This document shows positions 11,762-20,985 of a DNA stretch of 52,574 nt, one piece after another (within the stretch, counting starts at the first letter, position 1; each line of letters starts with the position of its first letter). The notes under the pieces were generated by a model. The model searched no databases. It was not told the origin of the DNA and worked only from the letters and a program-made list of their open reading frames with translations. The translations under genes were made by a program, and so were the position numbers. The stretch is taken from the NCBI GenBank assembly GCA_964022365.1, contig CAXHZN010000010.1, positions 1 through 52,574 on the forward strand. The letters run 5' to 3'. This DNA is from CAJXJP01 sp964022365. GTDB lineage: Bacteria; Patescibacteriota; Gracilibacteria; BD1-5; UBA6164.

Positions 11762-13426
11762 ATGAACTTAAATACGAGAATTTCCGGTCCAGCATGAGCA
11801 TGAGTAAACTCTACAGTTGATATCATTGCGAGTTTATATGCTGAACTTTGATACGATGTAATAACTGATATTGAATACGAATCGAGAATAAAATGATGAG
11901 TAAATTATTTTGATGTAAATATTTCTGATTCTTGAGAAAAATTTCTTACAAAATATTATGATATTATTTTGGCTTTTAATGCGCAAAGTCTCATCTCTCA
12001 ATTATCACAAATTAAAAAAGGATGAACGATTATTATAAATAAAAAATGGCTTCCTAAAATTGATGCTGATTTAAGTGATTATCAAATTTTAGACTTAGAA
12101 ATTTCTGATAAATATGATAATACATATCTACTTTGAATTTATGCTCTTTTCTTAAATTTAGATTTAGAAATAATTTTAGAAAAAATTGAAACAGTATTTT
12201 CAAGAAAGTGAGAAGAAACTGTAAACAAAAATAAAGAAATTATTAAAAATATTTTTGATACATATTCTATCGAAAAAAAATCTGATATTTCCCTTTCAAG
12301 AGTAGCCGATGCAAAACCAATAAATTATGGAAATAAAGCATTAACCTATTGAGCCATTGAGTGAGAATTAGAATACTATTCTGCTTATCCGATGACTCCA
12401 GCTTCTACTGTTTTAAGCGAAGTTATAAATTCTAAAAAAGTAAATTATCTCCAAGCAGAAGATGAAATTTCTGTTATCAACTCAACACTTTGAGCAAGTT
12501 TTACTGGAAAAAGAGCCATGTGTGGAACCTCTGGTGGATGATTTGCTTTGATGACTGAAGCTCTAAGTTTTGCCGTTCAAGCAGAATTTCCTATTACTGT
12601 AATCCTCGCGCAAAGAGCTGGACCAAGTACTGGAACTCCAACATTTCAAGAACAAGGAGATATAAATTTTGCACTCAATCCAACCTTTTGAGATTTTGAA
12701 CACGTTGTTATGTATCCTTCAAATTTAGAAGAAGCTCATTATTTCTGAGCACTTGCCTTGAATATTGCTGATAAATACCAAACTCAAGTTATCTTACTTA
12801 TGGATAAACAATCTGCTGAACTTCATACAACTCATGGTGAATTATCTACTCCAGCAGTGGACAGATGAGTGGTCTTAGAAAATCCACCAGAAGATTACAA
12901 AAGATATGAACTCACAGACTCTGGAATTTCACCAAGAGTAAATGTTTGAACGAAAAATGGAGACTTTATCGCAACAAGTTATGAACATGATGAATACGGA
13001 GCAACAAGTGAAGATTCACAAAATAAAATAAATTTCACTGAAAAAAGATTTAAGAAGTTACAAAATTTCTTCCAAAAAGAAGGTATTTCTGGTTATGAAA
13101 TAATAAATCCTACTGCAAAAAAAATGATTGTTACCTATTCTTTCACAAAATATACCGCTCAGCATTTTATCAAAAATAATCCTGAATATGGTTTAATAAT
13201 TATAAAATTCTTAAAACCAATTGACGAAAGATTAAGAGAAGAAATTATAGCAAATAAATACGAAGAACTTATTTTCGTAGAATCAAATTATTCTGGACAA
13301 GTTGAAAAACATTTATCAAATGAACTAGGACTAAAATTTATTCCAAACCTCAAAATCTCAAACATGAGAAAATACGACCTCTTCCCTTTTTATATCGAAG
13401 ATTTTAATGAATTATTAAATAAATAG
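11762..13426 (+). CDS. korA: 2-oxoacid:ferredoxin oxidoreductase, fused gamma-alpha subunit
   Basis: 554 residues. The gamma domain (about 1-185) begins NTRISGPAGAGVNSTVDIIA and carries YESRIKGGVNYFDV. The alpha (pyrimidine-binding) domain begins near residue 195 (YGNKALTYGAIEGELEYYSA) with YPMTPAS, QAEDEISVINSTLGASFTGK and RAGPSTGTPT. A transketolase-C-like end closes it. The fused gamma-alpha order is typical of KorA-type 2-oxoglutarate or branched 2-oxoacid ferredoxin oxidoreductases, which convert a 2-oxoacid plus CoA to acyl-CoA, CO2 and reduced ferredoxin. The substrate cannot be read from the sequence. korB follows after a structured 140-base spacer. Many conserved glycines are TGA. 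No ferredoxin gene is in the window. Confidence 0.93.
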
Positions 13427-13436
13427 TTAAAATTTT

Positions 13437-13532
13437 GCTCTTGTAAAGAGTAAATGTCCGATAGGACAAAAGAGTTATTATTGGATGAAACCTTTTATAA
13501 CTCTTCCCTAAATCCCTACTCTTTCCAAGAGC
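13437..13532 (+). ncRNA. Structured RNA element between korA and korB
   Basis: Arms 13437-13452 and 13517-13532 pair (GCTCTTG, one mismatch, AAAGAGTA with TACTCTTT, CAAGAGC). They enclose two perfect hairpins: TGTCC-GATA-GGACA (13455-13468) and AAGAGTTAT...ATAACTCTT (13470-13478 with 13497-13505). The result is a three-way junction. Each outer arm can instead fold on itself (CTCTT-gta-AAGAG at 13438-13450; CCCTaCTCTT-tcc-AAGAGcAGGG at 13514-13536), so two exclusive folds exist. There is no T-run, hence not a simple terminator. It lies 33 bases before the korB ATG. Riboswitch, RNA-processing site or mRNA stabiliser are possible roles. It matches no class I know. Confidence 0.65.
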
Positions 13533-13565
13533 AGGGACTTAAAAACAATAATTAAACAAAAAACA

Positions 13566-14168
13566 ATGAGAACTTGATTAACAAATATACAGTGGTGTCC
13601 GGGTTGTGGTGATACGTTGATTATCGCGGCAATTAAAAAGGCATTCCAAGAGTTAGAAATAGAGTCACACGAACGTGTGGTTGTTTCTGGTGTTGGATGT
13701 AGTGGGAAAGCCAGTCAATATATCGATGGATATGCAGCTGAAACACTTCATGGGAGAACACTTCCTTTTGCCACAGGAGTAAAAATGACAAACCCAGAAC
13801 TTACGGTACTAGCTACTGGTGGTGATGGAGATGGATACGGAATTTGAATGGGACATTTTATCCACGCATGTAAACGTGATTTAAATATTACATATATAGT
13901 AATGGATAATGAAAATTATGCATTAACAACTGGGCAAGCCAGTCCAACAACTCCGATTGGTGCAAAAACAAAAACTACTCCAGATGGAAATCTTTCAGCT
14001 CCTTTTGACCCAGTTAAAATAGCTCAGCAAGCAGGTTGCAAATTTGCTAAATGGGCTGATTCTGTAAAATTTATGGAAATGAAAGATATTATCAAAGAAG
14101 CGATTATGCATGATGGTTTTTCTCTGGTAAATGTTCACCAAGCATGTCCAAGTTATAAAAGATGGTAA
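13566..14168 (+). CDS. korB: 2-oxoacid:ferredoxin oxidoreductase, beta (TPP) subunit, short form
   Basis: 200 residues. This subunit binds thiamine pyrophosphate and the electron-transfer cluster. The N-terminal WCPGCGD is the first cysteine motif. GVGCSGKASQYIDGY and LHGRTLPFATGVKM follow, then the TPP motif GGDGDGYGIGMGHF...NENYALTTGQASPTT. The protein stops at CPSYKRW, where related beta subunits continue for some 70-80 residues, so the C-terminal tail is missing. There is no frameshift or later in-frame continuation: TAA is clean and another gene starts 12 bases on. A naturally short beta subunit is the likely reading. It is co-directional with korA. Confidence 0.92.
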
Positions 14169-14179
14169 TCCAAAAAACT

Positions 14180-14392
14180 ATGAATGAAACAATCAAACAA
14201 CATATTATAAAAATATGTAAAGAAAAAATCGAAAAAAAATGAGAAAATGTATGACTTTCCTTTTATGCGTTTTTTAAAAATAAAAATGATAATCCAGAGT
14301 TGTTAATGAATGTTGCCACTTGGTGGATTCAAGAAAATAAACTCGATCATTTTGAAAAAGCAACAAAAATAATGGCACTTTTAAACAAGTAG
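14180..14392 (+). CDS. Small conserved helical protein
   Basis: 70 residues: MNETIKQHIIKICKEKIEKK, then GENVGLSFYAFFKNKNDNPE with two TGA glycines, then LLMNVATWWIQENKLDHFEK and KATKIMALLNK. The FYAFFKNKNDNPELL and TWWI...LDHFEKA blocks recall a family of about 70-residue bacterial proteins of unknown function (I recall it as DUF6500; this needs a search). It starts 12 bases after korB and probably shares its transcript. All helices, no membrane span. Function unknown. Confidence 0.75.
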
Positions 14393-14411
14393 TCATTATT
14401 TTTTTGATTTC

Positions 14412-14433
14412 TTAAGTTAATTTTAAGTTAATT
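14412..14433 (+). promoter_or_regulatory. Tandem 11-bp direct repeat, possible OmpR/PhoB-type operator
   Basis: TTAAGTTAATT occurs twice head to tail (14412-14422, 14423-14433), 13 bases before CATAAT (14447-14452), a plausible -10. Exact 11-bp spacing is the usual geometry for OmpR/PhoB-type response regulators in place of a -35 box. It precedes the small lipoprotein-like gene at 14483. Confidence 0.5.
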
Positions 14434-14482
14434 TCAATAAAATAGTCATAATATTTTGCATATATAAAAAATATATGGTTAA

Positions 14483-14743
14483 ATGGAAAGGTATTTAATT
14501 TTTTTAAGAAGCAAAATCGTGAAAAAAATGATTCAAGGATATAAAAGACTGATGGACGAAAAAATTGGTAATGGGACACTTGTAGTTTCAATTATTGCCG
14601 TTTTAATTGTGGTCATAGCTTCATGCACTCCAAATGCTTCTTACCTCAAAGCAAACGCACTGGAAACAGCTTTTATTCAAAATAATGATATTGTCCAAAT
14701 AGATGGAAAAACATTTAAAGTTGTATTACAAGAAATGAATTAA
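14483..14743 (+). CDS. Small membrane protein or lipoprotein
   Basis: 86 residues from the first ATG; starts at GTG 14519 or ATG 14528 are also possible, and none has an SD. One membrane span (GTLVVSIIAVLIVVIAS) ends in VIASC, which fits a lipobox, although the basic region before it (about 30 residues) is long for a lipoprotein signal. A short polar domain follows (SYLKANALETAFIQNNDIVQ, IDGKTFKVVLQEMN). No TGA codons occur, unlike its neighbours, but it has few glycines. Preceded by a tandem 11-bp repeat and followed by a bidirectional terminator. Function unknown. Confidence 0.6.
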   Translation: MERYLIFLRSKIVKKMIQGYKRLMDEKIGNGTLVVSIIAVLIVVIASCTPNASYLKANALETAFIQNNDIVQIDGKTFKVVLQEMN

Positions 14744-14754
14744 ACATATATAAT

Positions 14755-14793
14755 AAAAAAAATCTGAAAAAATTAATTTTTTCAGATTTTTTT
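14755..14793. terminator. Bidirectional terminator
   Basis: AAATCTGAAAAAATT pairs with AATTTTTTCAGATTT, with A-run before and T-run after. It serves the plus-strand gene ending 14743 and the minus-strand gene ending 14792, whose stop lies in it. Confidence 0.9.
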
Positions 14794-15076
14794 ATTTTAT
14801 TTTTATTTCGTATTTTTCACCAGTTATTCACATTTTTGATAGTTTCTTGTGAAATACTTCTGATATTTCATCACTCAAGAAAATAAATTCTTGTTTTAAT
14901 AAAGGATTATTAAATGTGATTACAAAACTAGAAATATTTTTTTTCACAGAAATTATTTTTTCTGAAATATCTATATTTTTTTTCTCTTTAAATGTTTCTA
15001 TACAAATATTCCATAAAAGTGATTTACTGATTGCTGCTTTTTTTTGTGATGATAAAAAATTATTCCCTAAATCCAT
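14792..15076 (-). CDS. DUF721/DciA-like small protein
   Basis: 94 residues: helical start (NNFLSSQKKAAISKSLLWNI), then a beta pair (KNISSFVITFNNPLLKQEFI) and a helix (FLSDEISEVFHKKLSKM). The pattern of a strand ending in F-x-N-P-L-L-K-Q-E-F followed by a helix resembles the KH-like DUF721 domain of DciA proteins, which help load replicative helicase. In CPR bacteria such short versions occur alone. The C-terminal MGITGEKYEIKIK depends on reading TGA as Gly. It starts 1 base after the rsmI stop, so the two are co-transcribed. Family assignment by pattern only. Confidence 0.55.
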
Positions 15077-15077
15077 A

Positions 15078-15755
15078 TTAAAAACAAATTACAAATTCTC
15101 CTTTGAGTTTCCCCGGAGTATTTTCAAAATAATCAGCGATTTCAGCTGCACTTCCTCTTTTAAATTCTTCAAATTTTTTCGTTAACTCTCTTCCAACGAC
15201 AAGATAATGATCTTCTCCAAAATATTCTGCTATTTCTTTCAATGTTTTTACGATTCTATGAACTGATTCATATACAACCACTGTTTCTCCACCTGATTTT
15301 GATTTTCTTCTTTCGACAATTGAAGTAAAAAGCGTTTGTCTTCCCTTTTTTACTGGCATAAATCCAAGATATAAAAAGTGATTCATTTGCATTCCAGAAC
15401 CAACAAGTGCAGTAGTAAAAGCCGTTGCTCACGGAACTGGGACAACTTCAATTCCAGCCATAATTGCTTCTTTAATCAAAATGTATCCAGGATCAGAAAT
15501 CCCAGGAGTTCCCGCATCAGAAATCAGTGCCATAGTTTGACCATCTTTCATTTGTTCGATCAGTTTATCAACTTTAGTTTGACCAGAGTGGCTATGAAAA
15601 CTTATAAGTGGTTTTTTGATATCATAACGACTCAGCAGCACGCCACTTGTCCTGGTATCTTCACATGCTATCGAATCGACTTCTCACAGGATTCTCACAG
15701 CTCTATACGTAATATCTTCTAAATTCCCAATCGGAGTTGAAACAATGTATAACAT
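15078..15755 (-). CDS. rsmI: 16S rRNA (cytidine-1402-2'-O)-methyltransferase
   Basis: 225 residues. It methylates the ribose of C1402 in the 16S rRNA decoding centre using SAM. It belongs to the SpoU-unrelated tetrapyrrole-methylase fold: start MLYIVSTPIGNLEDITYRAV, then CEDTRTSGVLLSRYDI, then SDAGTPGISDPG (SAM loop), VPVPGATAFTTALVGSG and the late YESVHRIVKTLKEI. The protein ends at about the end of the methylase domain, lacking the extra C-terminal region of longer homologs. TGA encodes conserved Gly in PVPGATA. First gene of a two-gene unit with the DciA-like gene. Confidence 0.95.
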
Positions 15756-15810
15756 GTTTTTCTATTTAATAATTATTTTTCTTCATTTTAGTGCCGAATA
15801 TTTTTTTGTA

Positions 15811-15851
15811 AAGAAAAAAGCAAGAAATAAGTTATTTCTTGCTTTTTTCTT
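15811..15851 (-). terminator. Terminator overlapping the end of the 15832-16737 gene
   Basis: Twenty-base perfect arms (15811-15830 and 15832-15851, AAGAAAAAAGCAAGAAATAA) that contain the stop codon and last codons of the minus-strand gene. Confidence 0.85.
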
Positions 15852-16737
15852 TTATCTGAAATTCTACATTTCTTATATTATTAAAAATTCTGGTACTAGT
15901 TTTTTCTAGAAGCCCATTTTTATTTATCAGTAATTCAAAATTATTTTCTATATTCCATTCTACTTTTGTCGGAATATTCGATTTTTCTTGAGTAAAATAA
16001 TATCAAAATGCAGAAGATAAAAATTTATTTTTGTCATTATCATTCATATTTTTTTGAAAATATTGTAAAGAATCGTATGAAACTGCAATTGTTTTAATTT
16101 CATGAGGTTTTACAGAAATATTTATCTGATAATATGGATATAAAATATAATTATTTTTTATTTTATTTCCTTCGCAAGAATAATTTATTATATTATTCTC
16201 TATTTTTTGAAGTGAATATTTTTTTCTTACTATTATTTTTTTTCATTCTAAAAGAATTTCAATATTTCTTATTCAATAAACAGGAAGCATAATAATTTTA
16301 TTTGATTTACTACATGTATCTAAATAATTATTATATGGAGAAGTTGGATATAAATATAATGTATAATTTTCAGGCGTATTTCATGTATTTGAAATAGTAT
16401 AATTTTGTAAATTATTAAAAGTATAATGTAAATATTTTCTAGACTGTGCATCAGCATAATCAATAAATACAGTAGAAAAATTATATTCTGGTAATACTTT
16501 AATTAATTTTTTATATATTTTATTTTCAAAATATTTATATTTTTTAATTTCATTAATATATGTTAATTTTACATCAACATCTGTAATTTTCATATTTTTA
16601 TTCTCAATATTTTTTGGCCAGAAATCTAGAAATTCTCAGTTATTTACACTGTGTTTATTATCATAATTTCAATGTGCAAGCGAAAACATAAAGAAAAAAT
16701 ACATAAAAATTAGTATGAGGTATTTAATTATTTTCAT
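15832..16737 (-). CDS. Exported protein of unknown function
   Basis: 301 residues. The signal peptide (MKIIKYLILIFMYFFFMFSL, then AHG) is probably cut near residue 22. The mature part is rich in Asn, Tyr, Lys and Ile with alternating hydrophobics suggesting beta sheet (NYILYPYYQINISVKPHEIK; TLYLYPTSPYNNYLDTCSKS). There are two or three cysteines and no recognised catalytic motif. TGA codes several glycines. Monocistronic, with its terminator built into the 3' end. It could be a secreted envelope or surface factor. No family recognised. Confidence 0.8.
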
Positions 16738-16887
16738 AATGATTTTTTAAATTATACATATATGTATAAAAATATAATTACATAAAAATTTAATAGTTTT
16801 ATTTAGATTGTCAAAGTTATATATATAATATTTATTTATTAACAAAAATATGTATGATATAAATATATTATATTATAAATATTTATT

Positions 16888-17124
16888 ATGAAAAGATATA
16901 TTCATATTATTTTGGAAATTCTATTTTACTCTATTATTGCAATTATTCCTGCATTTTATGCTGGATTTTTATGAGAATTTATAAGTAATTATTTTTGATT
17001 CACACAACAATCTCAACATTCTGGGGATGATTGAAATATATTTTTATATGCTATGATTATTTATATTATTTTGATAGTCGTAATTATATTATGGCAATTA
17101 AAAAAACACAAAAAAACTTCATAA
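16888..17124 (+). CDS. Small two-span membrane protein
   Basis: 78 residues: MKRYIHIILEILFYSIIAII leads into a first span, then a polar loop (FGFTQQSQHSGDDGN) with several TGA glycines, a second span (FLYAMIIYIILIVVIILWQL) and a basic tail KKHKKTS. No SD. Its stop codon lies in a hairpin shared as terminator with the converging gene at 17140. The hydrophobic pattern and shared terminator support a real gene; function unknown. Confidence 0.65.
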
Positions 17125-17140
17125 TTGTATGAAGTTTTTT
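17111..17140. terminator. Bidirectional terminator
   Basis: AAAAAACTTCATA, loop ATTG, TATGAAGTTTTTT. It overlaps the ends of both converging genes. Confidence 0.88.
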
Positions 17141-17895
17141 TAATATTCTATTTTTTGTGTTTCAATTAATTTATAGATTAAACAATTTTTATCTTCAAAA
17201 TTTCAGATAAGTAATTTTCTTGCTTTTTGGGTTTCTGCGAAATTAATATTTCCAACATGACGTTTTTTCCCTAAAATATCAGAATTCACTAAACTTGAAA
17301 AAGTATTAAAAAATTCATCTGATAATAAAATATTTCCAAGAAAATCATATTTTTCTAAATATTTTTTGAAACAAGTTCCATAATCTTCTAAATTATCATT
17401 ATTTCTAATCATTTTTAGAATATGAAATAATCTCCCAGCTCACAAAATATAGTTTTGATTTACAACACTGTTGAGTGTTTTTTCCATTACATCATTTTTT
17501 CTTAAATGAGTTTGTCATTGCTTTTGTGCAAATTTTCTAAATCATTTTGTAATAAAATTTTCAAATAAAACATCGAGTGATTTATGGTACGAAGAAATAA
17601 TCCCAATTCCATCAAAATTATTATTTTGTTCGAGTGAATGATATAAAATTTCAGCAGAAATAACATTTTCCATAAAATCTTTTGGGACATTGAGCATCAA
17701 AACTTCTCAGATAAATTGTGTGATTTCTTCAGAAATTTCCTCTTGAGTCAGTTCTTTATTTTCATCATTTTCTTGAAAGTGAGTCTTTCAAATAATATTT
17801 ACTTGATTACGCACTTCCTGTTTCATCCAGGCTTGTGCTCTGGCTAATTTGCGCTTTAAGTCTTGGTTTTCGAGTTGTAATTTTTGTATATTCAT
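17140..17895 (-). CDS. Hypothetical protein with N-terminal coiled coil
   Basis: 251 residues, soluble. The first approximately 35 residues form a likely coiled coil (QKLQLENQDLKRKLARAQAW). The rest is helical, with a conserved-looking block (DFMENVISAEILYHSLEQNN) and a basic middle (KGFRKFAQKQGQTHLRKND). There is no signal peptide or membrane span. Four in-frame TGA codons. The upstream region on this strand contains a candidate small RNA with its own terminator (17942-18062), so the gene may be read through from that promoter or be attenuated by it. I do not recognise the family. Confidence 0.8.
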
Positions 17896-17941
17896 TGCCC
17901 TTTTATAATAATTTTATAATATAAAAAGTATATCATATAAA

Positions 17942-18062
17942 AAATAAAAAAACAAAAAAACTCAAAGAAAATTTCTTCGAGTTTTTGTTCTTTATTTATT
18001 TAGAGAGAGACATATAGCAATACAAGGATTAAAGGAGGAAACCTTCTACCGTTATATGCCTC
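17942..18062 (-). ncRNA. Candidate small RNA or attenuating leader
   Basis: On the minus strand a promoter (18069-18097) should start RNA at about 18062. The first ten bases, GAGGCATATA, pair with TATATGTCTC (plus 18053-18062 with 18007-18016, one G-U). Inside is a smaller hairpin whose loop and 3' arm read TTTCCTCCTT, containing the anti-SD-like CCTCC. A terminator hairpin (17955-17986) and long T-run follow. The start-to-terminator length is about 115 bases. It lacks the SRP-RNA GGAA/AGCAG signature and is too short for 6S, RNase P or tmRNA. It may be a free sRNA or a terminating leader of the gene at 17895. Confidence 0.55.
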
Positions 18063-18068
18063 ATAAAT

Positions 18069-18097
18069 AATATAATACATATTTGATTAATTTGCAA
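18069..18097 (-). promoter_or_regulatory. Promoter of the candidate small RNA
   Basis: On the minus strand: TTGCAA (18092-18097), 17-bp spacer, TATATT (18069-18074). The predicted start falls exactly at the outer helix of the RNA. Confidence 0.55.
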
Positions 18098-18144
18098 ATA
18101 TTTTTACAATTATTTTATAAAAAAGGCTTTTAACTTTAAAAAAT

Positions 18145-19152
18145 ATGCTTCTTGTTAACTTAAATCAAGACAAAAACACAAAAAATCACTATTTCTCTAA
18201 CACTTTACTCTCTCAACTCGAAAAAAATTATCAAAATAAACTCAAATCAATTGTTTATATTAATAAAAGATGAGAATTTTCTACGATGATATGTGAAAGC
18301 TGTCAAAATATAGTTGGTTGTGAACAATGTGATGTTTCGATGAATGTCCATCTGTATCCGGAAAAACTCATGTGCCATGTGTGTAATAATACAAAAAATA
18401 TTCCTCATTCGTGTGAAAAATGTGGATCAAAACATTTAAAAAAAGTTTGAATTTGAACGCAACAAGTTGAAAATTTTCTCAAAAATTATTTTTCAAAAGA
18501 AAATATAAATATTTTTCGTTTTGATACTGATGTGATTAAAAATAAAACGCAAAAAGCTTGAGCCTTAGAAGAATTAAAAAAAGCAGATATAATTATTGGG
18601 ACAAAAATGATAACCACAGGGTTTGATTTTGAAAATGTTGGATTGGTTGCAGTAATGGTTTTAGAGCAGGAATTACTCATCCCATGATATAACACACAAG
18701 AAAAGCTCTATCAAAATATCAAACAACTTTTGTGAAGATGAGGAAGAAATGGTCAACAAACAGAATTTATTATTCAAACATTTGTACCTGAAAATGAAAT
18801 CGTTTCTGCAATTACTCAAAAAAATTATAAAGAATTTTTTATCCAAACACTCGAAGAAAGAAAAATGTTTCACTATCCCCCATTTTGTGAAATGGTCACT
18901 TTAGAATACAGACATAAATTAGAAACAAAATCTAAAGATTTTTTACAAAAGTTAAAAATAAAATTAGACGAAATAAATCAAAATCAGTACGAAAATAAAT
19001 TTGAAATACTCATGACTCCAGCATGATTTAAAAAACATAATCAATATTTTTTCAAAATTATAATAAAAGGTAATAATATCAGAATTTTTCTCAAAAATAT
19101 AGAAAAACAAATAATATGAAATTCGCAATTATCTGTAATTTTTGAACAATAA
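18145..19152 (+). CDS. priA: PriA-like protein lacking the first helicase lobe
   Basis: 335 residues, under half of usual PriA length. PriA restarts stalled replication forks. Present: VYINKRGEFSTMICESCQNI and further cysteines of the zinc-binding region (CEQC, CHVC, CEKC), GIGTQQVENFL, the lobe-2 motifs IIIGTKMITTGFDFENVGLV and QLLGRGGRNGQQTEFIIQTF, and the C-terminal primosomal domain (YPPFCEMVTLEYRHKLETKS). Missing: the 3'-DNA-binding domain and helicase lobe 1 with the Walker A and DEAH motifs. An in-frame stop at 18118 rules out an N-terminal extension. It cannot be an ATP-driven helicase unless a partner supplies lobe 1; a structural zinc/primosome role is likely. Confidence 0.85.
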
Positions 19153-19274
19153 TTTTATCTTTTTGCAGAAATAAACTATCAAAAAAAAGTTTTTCACAAA
19201 TAAATTTAAAACTGCTTGATTTTCTCAAATTATTCAGTAAAAATGAATAAATATTTATTTACAAATAGCCACTT

Positions 19275-20402
19275 ATGAAATTTACCATAAAAACAAGTGC
19301 TTTGAAAAAATGACTTGATATCGTAAACCACGCTACAGCTTCTGTAACGACAACTCCGATTTTGGAAAACATCCTTTTAAAAGTGAATTTTAACAACATT
19401 ATTCTGACTTCAAATAATTTAGAAATGGCTATCGAATACGTTATTTCAGAAGATATTGAAATCGCTCAAGAATGAGCATTTTGTATTCCTTCAAAATTAT
19501 TTAGTAATTATGTTTCTCTTGTAAATGATGATTTTGTACAAATCGAACTTACAAATGATGAATCAATTAGAATTGAATCTGCAAGTGGGAAATTAAAAAT
19601 GAAAGGATTTGATGCAAATGAATTTCCTCTTATTCCTGCGATTAAAGAAGAAATTAGCTTAAGTTTATCTGGAAGTGTTGTAAGAAAATCAATCGAAAAA
19701 ACTTTATTTTCTTCTGCTGAATGAAATATCAGACCAACATTAGCTGGGATTTCAGTAAATATAAATGCAAACGAAGCTATTTTTGCTTCAACAGACAGTT
19801 TTAGATTATCAGAATTTAAAACAACTCTTGATAATGCAGCAGCACATAGTTTTTCAGGAATTATTCCAAACAAAACAGCTTCTCAAATCAGAAGTATTAT
19901 CACTGAATCAGATGCTGTGAAAATTGTTTCTGGTGAAAGCCAAATTGCATTTATTGCTGGGAATACAAAAATATTTTCTCGTTTACTCAATGGAAAATTC
20001 CCAGATTATGGTAATTTCTTCCCAACAAGTTTTTCAACAAAAGCTGAAATAAATAGAGTTGATCTGATTACTGCCTTGAAAAAAATTAATTTAGTTTCAA
20101 GAGAAAATAATTATTCAATTAAAATGAGTATTTCAGGAGAAAATGGAGTATTACTTGAAACTTCAGAAACGCAAATTGGTGAAGGAAATGTAAATCTTGC
20201 CAGTGCGGTAGAATGAGAAGATAATATTGTTGGGGTAAACTCTACATATTTCTTAGAAGTTTTAGGAGTTATCGAATCAACTCATGTTTCTATTCGTTTT
20301 GAAAACCCTCTTGCTCCTATTTCAATTACTCCAGTAGTTGATCCAGATAAAGCAAAAAATAACGACTCATTCAAACATATAATTATGCCATTGAAAATAT
20401 AA
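19275..20402 (+). CDS. dnaN: DNA polymerase III beta sliding clamp
   Basis: 375 residues, normal length. Three clamp domains: N-terminal MKFTIKTSALKKGLDIVNHA, middle SAEGNIRPTLAGISVNINAN...ASTDSFRLSEF, and C-terminal NSTYFLEVLGVIESTHVSIR. The end HIIMPLKI matches the family's conserved terminal (P-M-x-L-type) peptide. It encircles DNA and tethers polymerase III. TGA-coded Gly occurs at conserved positions (SAEGNIRP, QEGAFCIP). Starts 122 bases after the priA-like gene and is followed by a TPR gene, giving a replication/division group on the plus strand. Confidence 0.96.
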
Positions 20403-20452
20403 AAAATTGAATATAATAGTGTGCTAGATAATTTACATATTGATTAGAAAAA

Positions 20453-20971
20453 ATGAACAAAATTACAGATATAGTAATGGAAGTCGAAAAATTAAAAGCA
20501 AACCAAAATTTTACTCAAGCAATTGAAATACTTGAAAAAAGTATCATAGAATACAACGACGATTACAGACTCTACGAAGAATTATCTGATATTTACTTAT
20601 TTCAAGGAGAATTAGATAAAGCATTAAAGTCAATAAATCACGCAATGAGCTTAAACAAAGCTTCAGCAACTGGTTGTTATCTCAAAGGTTTCATTTTACT
20701 TTCAAAAGATAAAGTAAGTGAAGCAATAAAGTATTTAGAAAAATCAAATGAACTGTTAGGAAATAATTCTGAAGTTTTAAGAAATCTTGGATGGGCTTAT
20801 ACGCTCGAAGGAAAAACTCAAAAATGAATTATTATTTTAAAAAGAGCTTTGAATTTAGCTCCTGGAGATGAACTTATCACTGAAGATTTAGCGATGGCTC
20901 TTATTTGAGCTGGTGAAGTCACAGAATGAAATAATCTCTTAAAAAAATTAGGAAAAAAAATTATGTCATAA
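20453..20971 (+). CDS. Tetratricopeptide repeat protein
   Basis: 172 residues, entirely helical, with about four TPR motifs (NFTQAIEILEKSIIEYNDDY; GELDKALKSINHAMSLNKAS; KVSEAIKYLEKSNELLGNNS; and KGIIILKRALNLAPGDELIT, whose first Gly is TGA). TPRs are protein-protein docking scaffolds. No signal peptide, so cytoplasmic. It starts 50 bases after dnaN and is followed 14 bases later by the ftsA-like gene, so a link with cell division or the clamp is possible. Partner unknown. Confidence 0.9.
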
Positions 20972-20985
20972 AATAATTCCTCAAA

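Noticed and set aside
13437..13532. tRNA or terminator at the korA-korB spacer
   Set aside because: No T-loop or acceptor pattern, and no T-run after the helices.
17942..18062. SRP RNA, 6S RNA or tmRNA
   Set aside because: Lacks the SRP domain IV signature, is too short for 6S, and has no tRNA-like part.
19243..19290. Earlier ATG before dnaN
   Set aside because: It is out of frame and meets TAA after 15 codons.
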